Source of the DNA: Flavobacterium soyangense
GTDB taxonomy: Bacteria; Bacteroidota; Bacteroidia; Flavobacteriales; Flavobacteriaceae
Reading direction: 5' to 3'
Length of the DNA: 52,888 nucleotides
Assembly: GCF_015277675.1 (NCBI RefSeq)
Contig: NZ_JADHEC010000024.1
Location: 1-52,888 of the forward strand
Position numbers and translations under genes: made by a program. This document shows positions 10,304 through 19,742 of this stretch, piece after piece. The notes beneath the pieces were generated by a model. That model worked only from the letters and a program-made list of their open reading frames with translations. It searched no databases and had not been told where the DNA came from. Position 1 is the stretch's first letter, and every line of letters begins with the position of its first letter.

Positions 10304-10756
10304 ATGCTAAAAACAATCAACATACTTAATAAAAGAGCCCGTTTCGATTATGAAATAATCGAAAAATTTACGGCTGGAATCGTTTTAGCTGGAACCGAAA
10401 TAAAATCTATTAGGTTAGGAAAAGCCAATATAACAGAGAGTTTTTGCGAATTTAGTGGGACTGAACTTTTCGCAATCAATACCTATATTGAAGAATATGC
10501 TTTTGGCAACCAATTCAATCACAAAGCAAGAAGCGAGCGCAAACTTTTACTGAACAAACGAGAATTAAAAGGTTTGTCAAGAAGCGTGCAAGCCAAAGGT
10601 TTAACTATCGTTCCTTTAAAATTGTTTACCAATGAAAAAGGAATGGCAAAACTGGAAATTGGACTTTGCAAAGGAAAAAAAACCTACGATAAGCGCGAAT
10701 CGTTAAAAGAACAAGATACGAAGCGTGATCTTGACAGAATAAAAAAATCATTTTAA
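10304..10756 (+). CDS. smpB: SsrA-binding protein SmpB
   Basis: A 150-residue trans-translation factor that binds tmRNA and brings it to stalled ribosomes. FDYEIIEKFTAGIVLAGTEI, SIRLGKANI, the NHKARSERKLLLN segment and the basic tail ending DTKRDLDRIKKSF are diagnostic. The frame is open upstream to a TTG at 10235, but those 23 codons encode a hydrophobic stretch absent from the family, so ATG 10304 is taken as the start. No tmRNA gene was recognised in the window. Confidence 0.95.
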   Translation: MLKTINILNKRARFDYEIIEKFTAGIVLAGTEIKSIRLGKANITESFCEFSGTELFAINTYIEEYAFGNQFNHKARSERKLLLNKRELKGLSRSVQAKGLTIVPLKLFTNEKGMAKLEIGLCKGKKTYDKRESLKEQDTKRDLDRIKKSF

Positions 10757-10889
10757 TCATCATTTGAAGTTGAGACAGTTGTGTTTATTGCTTCGATTTA
10801 TGATTAAACCCGTCAAGAATTTGAAAATCAAATAATTCAATTTGCACCTTAAATTTTTCATCCCGTGTGAGGAAGAGTTGGAATGACCT

Positions 10890-11531
10890 TTAATTTTTAT
10901 TTTCCAATAAAGGAACAAATTTAAAATCACCAAATTCATGTTTTTCAAACTGAGTCTCATTCTTTCTTATTAACAAGGTCATAATTTGGTTTTCTTCTCC
11001 AAGCGGAATAACTAGCCTTCCTCCTATTTTTAACTGTGCCATCAAGGCTTGCGGAATTATTGGCGCACCAGCCGTAACTATAATACTGTCAAATGGAGCG
11101 TGATTTTGCAATCCTTTATATCCATCACCAAAAGAAAGATGTTTCGGTCTAATGCCTAATTTTGGTAATAAAACCGATGTTTGTTTGAATAACTCATTTT
11201 GTCTTTCAACACTATATACCTTGGCTCCCATTAAACACAAAACGGCAGTTTGATAACCGGAACCGGTGCCAATTTCGAGGATTTTATGTTCTTTTTTTAC
11301 TTCTAATAATTGACTTTGAAAAGCCACAGTATAAGGTTGCGAAATAGTTTGTCCAGCTCCAATAGGAAAAGCTTTATCCTGATAAGCATAATCGGCAAAA
11401 CTGGAATTCAAAAAAAGATGCCTTGGAATTTTTTTGATAGCCTCCAAAACACTCTTGTCTGTAATTCCTTTTTCTTTCAAAAGGGTTACTAATTGATTAC
11501 GAAGTCCTTGATGTTTGGCAGTGTCTTTCAA
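10890..11531 (-). CDS. pcm: Protein-L-isoaspartate O-methyltransferase
   Basis: A 213-residue SAM-dependent enzyme that methylates isoaspartyl residues in damaged proteins as the first repair step. The SAM motif ILEIGTGSGYQTAVL, the preceding GQTISQPYTVAFQ and the post-motif FDSIIVTAGAP are typical. Length and order match the family. The start is TTG at 11529-11531 (MKDTAKHQG); no ATG fits the family's N-terminus. It is transcribed away from the oxidoreductase gene and converges with smpB across about 130 bases without further genes. Confidence 0.93.
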   Translation of the reverse strand: MKDTAKHQGLRNQLVTLLKEKGITDKSVLEAIKKIPRHLFLNSSFADYAYQDKAFPIGAGQTISQPYTVAFQSQLLEVKKEHKILEIGTGSGYQTAVLCLMGAKVYSVERQNELFKQTSVLLPKLGIRPKHLSFGDGYKGLQNHAPFDSIIVTAGAPIIPQALMAQLKIGGRLVIPLGEENQIMTLLIRKNETQFEKHEFGDFKFVPLLENKN

Positions 11532-11661
11532 AATTTTGGTAATTTATTTTGGTAAAAATAAACTTTAAAATTCCAATAATCAAATAACAAATTCCAAAAC
11601 TTTAAACGTCAAACTTTAGACAATAAACAAATAAATTATACATTTGTTAAAAATCATTTAT

Positions 11662-12627
11662 ATGTTAAAAGTTGGCGTTTTAGGTGCTGGACATCTCGGA
11701 AAAATTCATTTACGGTTATTACAACAATCCGAAAAATACGAATTAGTTGGTTTTTATGATGAAAATCAAGAGAACGCCGATAGAGTTGCCAAAGAATTTG
11801 GTTATAAAAACTTCTCAACGATTGCAACTTTAATTCATGCTGTCGACGTTATTGACATCGTGACGCCAACACTTTCCCATTATAAATGTGCCAAGGTTTC
11901 CATCAAATCCGGGAAACACGTTTTTATAGAAAAACCCATTTCGAATACCGTTGCCGAAGCCGAAGAAATTATTGCCTTGGCAAAAGAATATAATGTAAAA
12001 GGTCAAGTTGGTCACGTCGAAAGATTCAATCCTGCATTCAAAGCAACAAAGGATATGATCGAAAATCCAATGTTTATCGAAACACATCGTTTAGCCGAAT
12101 TCAATCCTCGTGGCACCGATGTTCCCGTGGTTCTTGACTTGATGATTCACGATATTGATGCTATTTTGAGTGTGGTGAATTCAAAAGTAAAAGATATCAA
12201 CGCCAGCGGAGTTTCAGTAATTAGTGACACTCCAGATATTGCCAATGCTCGAATTGAGTTCGAAAATGGTTGCGTTGCCAATTTAACGGCCAGCCGAATT
12301 TCATTGAAAAATATGCGCAAATCCCGCTTTTTCCAGAAAGATGCTTATATTTCGGTTGACTTTTTGGAAAAGAAATGCGAAGTTGTAAAAATGAAAGACG
12401 CTCCCGAAATTCCTGGAGATTTTGATATAATTCTACAAAATGCCGAAGGCGTAAAAAAACAAATCTACTTTTCGAATCCTGATGTGGAGCAAAACAACGC
12501 CATCTTGGATGAATTGGAATCTTTTGCCGATGCCATAAATAATAACACTACTCCTGTTGTAACATTAGAACAAGCGACAGAAGCATTGCGTGTGGCTTAT
12601 CAAATTATTGATTGTTTTAAGAAGTAA
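11662..12627 (+). CDS. Gfo/Idh/MocA family oxidoreductase
   Basis: A 321-residue NAD(P)-dependent oxidoreductase. The Rossmann motif VGVLGAGHLGKIHL is at the N-terminus, the cofactor-binding EKPISNT follows about residue 95, and the substrate domain contains DLMIHDIDAIL with the catalytic-type His. ATG 11662 is preferred to a TTG six codons upstream because the Rossmann strand begins directly after it. The substrate is unknown; members often oxidise or reduce sugars and inositol. It is followed after 58 bases by the hydroxyacyl-CoA dehydrogenase. Confidence 0.88.
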   Translation: MLKVGVLGAGHLGKIHLRLLQQSEKYELVGFYDENQENADRVAKEFGYKNFSTIATLIHAVDVIDIVTPTLSHYKCAKVSIKSGKHVFIEKPISNTVAEAEEIIALAKEYNVKGQVGHVERFNPAFKATKDMIENPMFIETHRLAEFNPRGTDVPVVLDLMIHDIDAILSVVNSKVKDINASGVSVISDTPDIANARIEFENGCVANLTASRISLKNMRKSRFFQKDAYISVDFLEKKCEVVKMKDAPEIPGDFDIILQNAEGVKKQIYFSNPDVEQNNAILDELESFADAINNNTTPVVTLEQATEALRVAYQIIDCFKK

Positions 12628-12685
12628 TTTTCAATTAAACCCAATCTTTAAATCATTGAATTTTTTAATTTTTCAATAAAGAATT

Positions 12686-13573
12686 ATGAAAATAATTGCC
12701 GTAATCGGAGCAGGAACAATGGGCAACGGGATTGCTCATACTTTTGCACAAAGTGGTTTTGCCGTAAAATTGATCGATGTTTCCGAAAAGTCTTTGGACA
12801 AAGGAATGTCCACTATTTTTTCTAATTTAGATCGAATGGTTGCCAAAGGAACCATTACCGAGGAGGATAAATTCAAAACCATAAGCAATATCATCACTTA
12901 TACCGACATCAAAGACGGCGTTGTTGGTGTTGATTTAGTCGTTGAAGCAGCCACAGAAAACGTAGAATTAAAGCTTAATATTTTCAAACAACTGAATGAA
13001 GCTTGCCCGCACAATACCATTTTGGCAACAAATACTTCTTCTATTTCTATTACACAAATTGGGGCAGTTGTGGCTCATCCTGAACGTGTTATCGGGATGC
13101 ACTTTATGAATCCTGTACCGATTATGAAATTGGTTGAAATCATTCGGGGTTACAACACAAGTGATGAAGTGACAAAAATCATTATGACTTTATCCGAAAA
13201 ACTTGCAAAAACTCCTGTTGAAGTAAACGATTATCCGGGTTTTGTTGCCAACAGAATTTTGATGCCAATGATTAACGAAGCCATTGAAACACTTTACAAC
13301 AAAGTCGCTGGTGTTTATGAAATTGACACCGTGATGAAACTTGGAATGGGTCACCCAATGGGACCATTACAATTAGCTGATTTTATTGGGCTTGACGTTT
13401 GTTTGGCAATTTTAAATGTTATGTATGATGGATTTAAAAATTCAAAATATGCTCCATGTCCATTATTAGTAAATATGGTTCGAGCTGGAAAATTGGGCGT
13501 GAAATCTGGTGAAGGTTTTTATGATTATAGCGAAAGTAAAAAAGCCGAAAAAATCTCGAAACAATTTATATAA
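12686..13573 (+). CDS. 3-hydroxybutyryl-CoA / 3-hydroxyacyl-CoA dehydrogenase
   Basis: A 295-residue short monofunctional enzyme that oxidises 3-hydroxyacyl-CoA with NAD+, or reduces acetoacetyl-CoA. Seen are the Rossmann motif IAVIGAGTMGNGIAHTFAQ, the NTSSISIT stretch, the catalytic block HFMNPVPIMKLVEIIRG, and the C-terminal domain with LGMGHPMGPLQLADFIGLD. This is the usual length of the stand-alone form rather than a FadB fusion. The next start codon follows the stop by a single base, so it is translationally linked to the PLP protein. A thiolase that could serve the same pathway is at 37442. Confidence 0.92.
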   Translation: MKIIAVIGAGTMGNGIAHTFAQSGFAVKLIDVSEKSLDKGMSTIFSNLDRMVAKGTITEEDKFKTISNIITYTDIKDGVVGVDLVVEAATENVELKLNIFKQLNEACPHNTILATNTSSISITQIGAVVAHPERVIGMHFMNPVPIMKLVEIIRGYNTSDEVTKIIMTLSEKLAKTPVEVNDYPGFVANRILMPMINEAIETLYNKVAGVYEIDTVMKLGMGHPMGPLQLADFIGLDVCLAILNVMYDGFKNSKYAPCPLLVNMVRAGKLGVKSGEGFYDYSESKKAEKISKQFI

Positions 13574-13574
13574 A

Positions 13575-14240
13575 ATGTCAATCGCACAAAACCTTCTCAA
13601 AATAAAATCATCATTACCTTCAACCGTAACGCTTGTTGCTGTTTCAAAAACGAAACCCATTCCTGATTTGATGGAAGCTTATAATGCAGATCAACGCATT
13701 TTTGGTGAAAATAAAATTCAGGAAATGTCCGAGAAATGGGAAGTGATGCCAAAAGATATCGAGTGGCACATGATTGGGCACGTACAGACGAACAAAGTCA
13801 AATTTATGGCACAATTTGTGAGCCTAATTCACGGCGTAGATAGTTTAAAACTATTGCAAGAAATTAACAAACAAGCGCAAAAGAACAATAGAATCATTGA
13901 TTGCTTGCTTCAAATACATATAGCCGAAGAAGAATCCAAGTTTGGTCTTGACGAAAAAGAGCTCAATGAAATTCTGGCTTCCAAGACATTTCAAGAAATG
14001 AAAAACATTCGAATTGTGGGATTAATGGGAATGGCAACTTTTACGGATAATCGAGAACAAATCAAGAAAGAGTTCAAACATTTGAAAACTATTTTTGATT
14101 TTTTAGTTGCACAACCCAAAAACCAAAACCTAGAACCCAAAACCCTTTCGATGGGAATGTCTGGCGATTATCAACTCGCAATTGAATGTGGAAGCACGAT
14201 GGTTCGAATTGGAAGTAGTATCTTTGGAGGAAGACAATAG
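13575..14240 (+). CDS. YggS/PROSC family PLP-homeostasis protein
   Basis: A 221-residue single-domain alanine-racemase-fold protein that binds pyridoxal phosphate and buffers its level. The PLP lysine lies in LVAVSKTKP; FGENKIQEMSEKW, WHMIGHVQTNKVK and MGMSGDYQLAIECGSTMVRIG are near-invariant in the family. The frame is open further upstream into the preceding gene, but ATG 13575, one base after that gene's stop, gives the family N-terminus (MSIAQNLLKIKSSL). Confidence 0.94.
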   Translation: MSIAQNLLKIKSSLPSTVTLVAVSKTKPIPDLMEAYNADQRIFGENKIQEMSEKWEVMPKDIEWHMIGHVQTNKVKFMAQFVSLIHGVDSLKLLQEINKQAQKNNRIIDCLLQIHIAEEESKFGLDEKELNEILASKTFQEMKNIRIVGLMGMATFTDNREQIKKEFKHLKTIFDFLVAQPKNQNLEPKTLSMGMSGDYQLAIECGSTMVRIGSSIFGGRQ

Positions 14241-14288
14241 TACGTTTGAAGTTCAACAACTTTAAACTTTAAACTTTAAACAAAAAAA

Positions 14289-15650
14289 TTGTACGCAATA
14301 CTTGACATAGAAACCACTGGAGGACAATTCAACGAAGAAGGAATTACAGAGATTGCCATTTATAAATTTGACGGTCACGAAATCGTGGATCAGTTTATCA
14401 GTTTAGTCAATCCAGAAATTCCCATTCAGCCTTTTGTCGTAAAACTTACAGGCATCAATAACGCAATGTTGCGCTCAGCGCCAAAGTTTTTTGAAGTAGC
14501 AAAACGTATCATCGAAATGACAAATGATTGTGTTCTCGTAGCCCATAATGCTACGTTTGATTACCGAATTTTACGCACTGAATTTCGTCGTTTGGGTTAT
14601 GATTTTAACATAAAAACGCTTTGCACAGTAGAATTATCCAAAAAATTATTACCAGAACAACCCTCACACAGTTTAGGGAAATTAGTTCGGGCACTAGGAA
14701 TCCCAATGGCTGACAGACATCGTGCCAGTGGCGATGCAATGGCAACGGTGAAACTATTTAAAATGTTATTGGACAAAGATTTGAATAAAGAAATCGTCAA
14801 AGAGCTTATCAAATTTGAAATACAAAAAGGAATTGCGCCCAAATTGATGGATATTGTTGAAAGTTTACCTTCAAAAACTGGGGTTTATTACATTCATCGA
14901 GAAGACGGCAGCCTGATTTTTATTGGCAAAAGCCGTAACATTAAAAAGCGAGTCAATCAGCATTTTACAGGAATTACAAAAAGTGCCAAGAAAATCCAAA
15001 ATGAAGTTTTCACCGTAACCTATGAAGAAACTGGAAGCGAGTTGATTGCGCTTTTGAAAGAATCTGAAGAAATAAAAAGTAACAGACCCATATATAATAG
15101 AATGTCTCCAAAAAGCAACTTTTCTTGGGCAATTTATCCTGAAAAAGATGCTAATGGTTATCTAAATTTGAAATTACAAAAAGCAGACGGCAGGAAAAAA
15201 GAAATAAAATCATACGTTTCTATGCAGGAAGGAAAAGACGCCTTGTATCGAATTACTTCTCATTATCAATTATGTCAGAAATTGACAGGTTTATACGAAA
15301 CTAAAACACATTGTTTTCAACACACCATTAACGAATGCGATGGTGCTTGCATTGGAAAAATTTCAACTCATGAGTACAATGAGCGTGTTCAGAGTTTTAT
15401 TGACAAGAATTTGTTTGACAATAAGACTTTGGCAATTTTAGACAAAGGGCGTACCATTACTGAGCGCAGTGTAATTTTTGTTGAAAATGGCGTTTACAAA
15501 GGATATGCTTTCTATGATTTAAACTACCAAATCAATAACATTGAAATTTTAAGAAATATCATAATCCCGATGCAAAGCAATCGAGATACTCGGAATAATA
15601 TCCAAAGTTATTTGCGAAAAAGTAAAACAATGAAAGTCATAAATTTTTAA
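14289..15650 (+). CDS. Exonuclease (DEDDh) / GIY-YIG nuclease fusion
   Basis: A 453-residue two-domain nuclease. Residues 1-175 form a DnaQ-like 3'-5' exonuclease: DIETTGG (ExoI), LVAHNATFDYRIL (ExoII) and HRASGDAMAT (ExoIII). From about 195 a UvrC-type GIY-YIG endonuclease begins with SKTGVYYIHREDGSLIFIGK. UvrB-binding and helix-hairpin-helix parts of UvrC are absent. Such DnaQ-Cho-like fusions occur in several phyla and are presumed to act in DNA repair, incising and trimming damaged strands. Start is TTG 14289 (MYAILDIETT); miaA follows two bases after the stop. Confidence 0.85.
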   Translation: MYAILDIETTGGQFNEEGITEIAIYKFDGHEIVDQFISLVNPEIPIQPFVVKLTGINNAMLRSAPKFFEVAKRIIEMTNDCVLVAHNATFDYRILRTEFRRLGYDFNIKTLCTVELSKKLLPEQPSHSLGKLVRALGIPMADRHRASGDAMATVKLFKMLLDKDLNKEIVKELIKFEIQKGIAPKLMDIVESLPSKTGVYYIHREDGSLIFIGKSRNIKKRVNQHFTGITKSAKKIQNEVFTVTYEETGSELIALLKESEEIKSNRPIYNRMSPKSNFSWAIYPEKDANGYLNLKLQKADGRKKEIKSYVSMQEGKDALYRITSHYQLCQKLTGLYETKTHCFQHTINECDGACIGKISTHEYNERVQSFIDKNLFDNKTLAILDKGRTITERSVIFVENGVYKGYAFYDLNYQINNIEILRNIIIPMQSNRDTRNNIQSYLRKSKTMKVINF

Positions 15651-15652
15651 TT

Positions 15653-16564
15653 ATGGCTAAATATCTTATTACAATTGTTGGACCAACAGCCATTGGAAAA
15701 ACATCCTTAAGCATCGCTTTGGCACAACATTTCAATTGCGAAATAATTTCTTGTGACAGCCGACAATTTTTTAAAGAAATGCAAATTGGGACAGCAGTTC
15801 CTTCTTCTGAAGAATTGGCTGCTGCCAAACATCATTTCATCCAAAATAAATCGATTTTTGAGAATTATACCGTTGGCGATTTCGAAAAAGAAGCCATTGC
15901 TAAACTAGACGAATTGTTTTTAAATAACGATTATGTAGTAATGGTGGGCGGTTCTGGCTTATATGTAGATGCCGTTTTAAAAGGATTTGACGATTTCCCA
16001 GAGATAAATTCTTCCGTTAGAGATGAAGTAAAACTGAATTACGAAAAATCAGGAATTGAGTATCTACAAACGGAATTAGAAAAATTAGATCCAAAATATT
16101 TTGAAGTGGTTGCAAAAGAAAATCCACAACGGATGATGCGTGCCTTGGAAGTTTGTATCGGTTCTGGAAAACCATATTCTTCTTTTTTAAACCAAAAGAA
16201 AAACACTCGAAACTTCACTCCTATAATCATTGGTTTGGAAGCCGAAAGAAGTAAAATTTACGACAGAATAAACCAACGTGTGGATACTATGATCAATGAA
16301 GGTTTATTGGCTGAAGCCAAAGATTTATTTCCTCACAAAGACCTTAACGCAATGCAAACTGTGGGTTATAGAGAATTGTTTAGTTATTTTGAAGGCGAAA
16401 TTTCATTGGAGTTTGCCATTGAAGAAATCAAGAAAAACACCAGACGATTTGCAAAAAGGCAGCTCACTTGGTTCAAAAGAAATGAAGAAACAAAGTGGTT
16501 TGATTATCTTAATAATCGACAAGAAATCATAAATTATATAACCGGACTAATTCATTATTCATAA
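15653..16564 (+). CDS. miaA: tRNA dimethylallyltransferase
   Basis: A 303-residue enzyme that adds dimethylallyl to N6 of A37 in tRNAs reading UNN codons. The P-loop VGPTAIGKTSLS, the DSRQFFKEMQIGTAVPS block, GGSGLYVDAVLKG, and the C-terminal QTVGYRELF and KRQLTWFKR motifs are diagnostic. Full length and intact. It sits two bases after the exonuclease gene and eight before the thioesterase gene, within a tight plus-strand cluster. Confidence 0.96.
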   Translation: MAKYLITIVGPTAIGKTSLSIALAQHFNCEIISCDSRQFFKEMQIGTAVPSSEELAAAKHHFIQNKSIFENYTVGDFEKEAIAKLDELFLNNDYVVMVGGSGLYVDAVLKGFDDFPEINSSVRDEVKLNYEKSGIEYLQTELEKLDPKYFEVVAKENPQRMMRALEVCIGSGKPYSSFLNQKKNTRNFTPIIIGLEAERSKIYDRINQRVDTMINEGLLAEAKDLFPHKDLNAMQTVGYRELFSYFEGEISLEFAIEEIKKNTRRFAKRQLTWFKRNEETKWFDYLNNRQEIINYITGLIHYS

Positions 16565-16572
16565 TTATTTAT

Positions 16573-17313
16573 ATGCCAATAGCCGACAATTTCACGTCCA
16601 TATTCAGCAAAGATTGGGAAATTAATTTTACGCAATGTTTGCCAAATGGTTTTTTAAAATATACGGATTTGTGCAATATTTTGCAATTGACCGCCGCGGC
16701 ACATTCCGAAGTGGGTGGAATTAGTTTCTCAGATATGCAGGAATTTAATCAAGCTTGGGTTTTGAGCAGAATGCGTGTCGAAATTTTGGAATTACCTAAA
16801 TGGAAAGACGTCGTAACAGTAAAAACATGGATTAATACACTTGAAAATTCTCGTTCCGTGCGTGCTTTAGAAATGTATGTCAACGGAAATAAAATAGTGG
16901 GTTGCGAGACTTTTTGGGCCGTTTTTAATACTGAAATAAGACGACCTGAAGCCTTGTCTTTGCCGTTCAAACATTTTGAATTGTATCCAGAACACAAAGC
17001 AACCCAAAAAACCTTTTCTAAAATTAACCTCAATAACGAAACCGAAATGGTCTTTGAGAAAACAGTTGCTCTTTCGGATTTAGACATCGTGAATCACGTT
17101 AATAATGTTAAATACCTTGAATGGTGCTTGGATTTTGTGGATGTAGAATTTATTCTAAATCAAAAAATTAAAAGTTTTGAAATGAATTTCTTAAAGGAAT
17201 TATCTCTGAAAGACAAAGTTATCATCCACGAAAATTTGAATTCAGAATCACTGATTTTTAGTATTACCAAAGAAAATAAAACTTGTTTTGCTTTACAGTT
17301 AAATTTGAAATAA
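16573..17313 (+). CDS. Acyl-ACP thioesterase, double-hotdog
   Basis: A 246-residue protein of the FatA/FatB-like acyl-ACP thioesterase family, which releases free fatty acids from acyl-ACP in the cytosol. The N-terminal hotdog contains FSDMQEFNQAWVLSRMRVEI, and the second contains the DLDIVNHVNNVKYLEWCLD block, where the DxNxHxxN-like catalytic elements lie. Bacterial forms of this length are common in Bacteroidota. The gene follows miaA after eight bases and probably ends the transcription unit at the imperfect hairpin at 17325-17362. Confidence 0.88.
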   Translation: MPIADNFTSIFSKDWEINFTQCLPNGFLKYTDLCNILQLTAAAHSEVGGISFSDMQEFNQAWVLSRMRVEILELPKWKDVVTVKTWINTLENSRSVRALEMYVNGNKIVGCETFWAVFNTEIRRPEALSLPFKHFELYPEHKATQKTFSKINLNNETEMVFEKTVALSDLDIVNHVNNVKYLEWCLDFVDVEFILNQKIKSFEMNFLKELSLKDKVIIHENLNSESLIFSITKENKTCFALQLNLK

Positions 17314-17324
17314 ATTTCTTTATG

Positions 17325-17362
17325 AACAAAAAAGACCTCAATTTTAAACTGAAGCCTTTTTA
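17325..17362. terminator. Probable bidirectional terminator
   Basis: AAAAAGACCTCA and TGAAGCCTTTTT form an imperfect 12-bp stem with two mismatches around a nine-base loop. It has an A-run on the left and a T-run on the right, between converging thioesterase and response-regulator genes. Confidence 0.5.
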
Positions 17363-17376
17363 TATAGTCTAATAAT

Positions 17377-18081
17377 TTATTTTTTTACTACTAATCTAAA
17401 TCCTTCACCGTGAATGTTAAGAATTTCAACATTTGGATCTAGTTTAAGGTATTTCCTTAATTTGGCAATGTAAACGTCCATACTTCTTGATGTGAAATAG
17501 TTATCATCTCTCCAAATTTTTGTCAAAGCCAATTCTCTCGGCATCAAGTCATTTTCGTGAAGAATTAACATTTTCAACAATTCGTTTTCTTTTGGAGACA
17601 ATTTAACAGGCTCATCATTGTTAAAAGTTAAGAAACGAAGTTTTGAATTTAAATGAAATTTACCTACGTTAAATTCAAATTGAACTGGCTCAGCTTTTGT
17701 AGCAGAAGATTTTCTTTGAATTATGGCTCTTATTTTCATCAATAAAACCTCTGAATCGAAGGGTTTGTTCAAATAATCGTCAGCACCGGCTTTATATCCT
17801 TTCAACACATCCTCTTTCATTGATTTTGCTGTCAAAAATATAATTGGCACTTCTAGGTTTTTTTCTCTAATTTCTTTTGCCAATGTATATCCATCTTTGT
17901 AAGGCATCATCACGTCCAAAATACATAAATCGTAAATATCCTTTTTGAATTTTTCGAATCCTTCCATTCCATTTTTGGCCAAAGTGACATCAAAGTCATT
18001 AAGCATTAAATAATCTTTAAGTACTGCCCCAAAATTGAGATCATCTTCAACTAAAAGGATTCTTTTATTTACATTTTCCAT
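17377..18081 (-). CDS. OmpR-family response regulator
   Basis: A 234-residue two-component regulator. The receiver domain (1-120) has the acidic pocket VEDD, the phospho-acceptor D56 in CILDVMMPYKDGY, T84 and K106. The winged-helix DNA-binding domain (about 130-232) has the LSPKENELLKMLILHEN and SMDVYIAKLRKYL signatures. Its partner kinase gene lies three bases upstream, so both are made together. In Bacteroidota this pair resembles RprXY-type systems; the signal is unknown. Confidence 0.92.
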   Translation of the reverse strand: MENVNKRILLVEDDLNFGAVLKDYLMLNDFDVTLAKNGMEGFEKFKKDIYDLCILDVMMPYKDGYTLAKEIREKNLEVPIIFLTAKSMKEDVLKGYKAGADDYLNKPFDSEVLLMKIRAIIQRKSSATKAEPVQFEFNVGKFHLNSKLRFLTFNNDEPVKLSPKENELLKMLILHENDLMPRELALTKIWRDDNYFTSRSMDVYIAKLRKYLKLDPNVEILNIHGEGFRLVVKK

Positions 18082-18084
18082 ATC

Positions 18085-19668
18085 TTAATTTATTAATGGT
18101 ATTTTTATTATGAAGGTACTTCCTTTTCCCTTTTCACTTTCTACATAAATTTGACCGTTATGGTCGTCAATAATTTTTTTCACATAGGCTAAACCTAGTC
18201 CGTGACCTTTAACATCATGTAAATCTCCGGTATGTTCTCGATAGAACTTTTCAAAAACTCTTTTCTGAGCCACCTTGCTCATTCCTACTCCATTATCTTT
18301 AACCTTAATAATCACAAAATCTTTTACATTTTCTGTATAGACATCAATTTTTGGAATATAAGGTGAATATTTAATGGCATTCTCCAAGATATTCACAATT
18401 ACATTTATAAAATGAACTTCATTTATTAAAACACTTGTTCTGACTGCATCAAAATGTTTTGTTATTGTTCCTTGTCTATCTTCTAATATTAAGTTAACAT
18501 GCTCAATAGCATCGTCTATAACCTCCTGAATATTAATAGATTCTTTTATAATATTTAATTCTTTTTTTTCTAATTTAGATATTCTCAACACATTTTCAAC
18601 TTGTGCGTGCATCCTCTTATTTTCGTCCTTAATCATCTGAAGATACTTGAGCACCTTTTCTTGATCGCCAATAATTTTCGGGTTTTTAATAGCATCCAAA
18701 GCCAAATTTATTGTGGCAATTGGCGTTTTAAACTCATGAGTCATATTGTTAATAAAATCAGATTTAATCTCAGATATGTTACGTTGACGAATCAATTGGT
18801 TTAATGCACTCGAATAAGCAATAATAATTATCAATGTAAAAATAATTGACAGTAAGGTTATACCAGTAAGATCTGTAAGCAGAAATTTCTTTTTATGAGG
18901 GAATGAAACTAATAATTGATATTTACTATTTCCTTCATTATCAGTAAATATCGGAATGGAATACGTATTATTTTTATCATATCGAAACCCATCCGATTTT
19001 ACTTTGGTGGCCAATCCGCTGCTATAAATCCCAAACTCAAATCGTGTGTTCACACCATATTCTTCCAATTCTTTTTTTAACAACTTCTGAATAGTCTCTT
19101 TTGAAACTCTTTCCTGTAAAGGCATTGCCGAAGCGATTTCTTTGTAATTTATTTCTAATGCAACATTATCTAAAGCATCTAAATTACCGGATTTTTCGAT
19201 CTTCACATCCGGAGTCAAATTGCTTTGTATCTTTGAATCGTCAAATCTATTGTTGTCATAAACTTCTGTAACTCTTTTAGAATTGAAGCTTTGGAATTTT
19301 ACACTATCTAATTTTTTATCAAAGAACGTTGAAGGCAAATCGTAATTTTCAGATGTTATACTATTAGAAAATACAATTGTTGTATTGTTTTTGTGATTTT
19401 TCTGAACGTAATAAAACTCTAATAAATCATTGGTTTGAGGAATTTTTCCTGTACTGTCTTTATATCGATTAAATTTCTCGTAATAAGCATATTCTTCTTG
19501 TTTTTGAAGTTTATTGGCAACATTTCCAATAACTTGTTTAACATGAAACTTAAATTGCTCGTCATTATTTTTAAACGAGGTATTGAACCAATATACTTGG
19601 ACTAAAATTATCCCGATTAAGGATAAACTCATCAGTAAAACAAGTATTCTAAAAAATAATTTATTCAT
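18085..19668 (-). CDS. Sensor histidine kinase
   Basis: A 527-residue membrane kinase partnered with the OmpR-type regulator downstream. Transmembrane helices lie near 7-28 and 264-286 and enclose a periplasmic sensor of about 235 residues with no recognised fold. The HisKA domain carries the phospho-acceptor H311 in NNMTHEFKTPIATI, and the ATPase domain shows ILENAIKYS, DNGVGMS and GHGLGLAYVKK. All catalytic boxes are intact. coaE lies 74 bases upstream in the same direction, so partial co-transcription with it is possible. Confidence 0.92.
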   Translation of the reverse strand: MNKLFFRILVLLMSLSLIGIILVQVYWFNTSFKNNDEQFKFHVKQVIGNVANKLQKQEEYAYYEKFNRYKDSTGKIPQTNDLLEFYYVQKNHKNNTTIVFSNSITSENYDLPSTFFDKKLDSVKFQSFNSKRVTEVYDNNRFDDSKIQSNLTPDVKIEKSGNLDALDNVALEINYKEIASAMPLQERVSKETIQKLLKKELEEYGVNTRFEFGIYSSGLATKVKSDGFRYDKNNTYSIPIFTDNEGNSKYQLLVSFPHKKKFLLTDLTGITLLSIIFTLIIIIAYSSALNQLIRQRNISEIKSDFINNMTHEFKTPIATINLALDAIKNPKIIGDQEKVLKYLQMIKDENKRMHAQVENVLRISKLEKKELNIIKESINIQEVIDDAIEHVNLILEDRQGTITKHFDAVRTSVLINEVHFINVIVNILENAIKYSPYIPKIDVYTENVKDFVIIKVKDNGVGMSKVAQKRVFEKFYREHTGDLHDVKGHGLGLAYVKKIIDDHNGQIYVESEKGKGSTFIIKIPLIN

Positions 19669-19742
19669 CGATACAAAATTAGGTTTTTAACAGTATAATT
19701 AATAATAAATTAACCAAAGATTAACAGCAAAGAATTTAATTA

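Noticed and set aside
14255..14282. Short TTTAAAC repeats before the exonuclease gene
   Set aside because: Three seven-base units in AT-rich DNA; similar strings occur at 11595 and 47795, so low complexity explains them.
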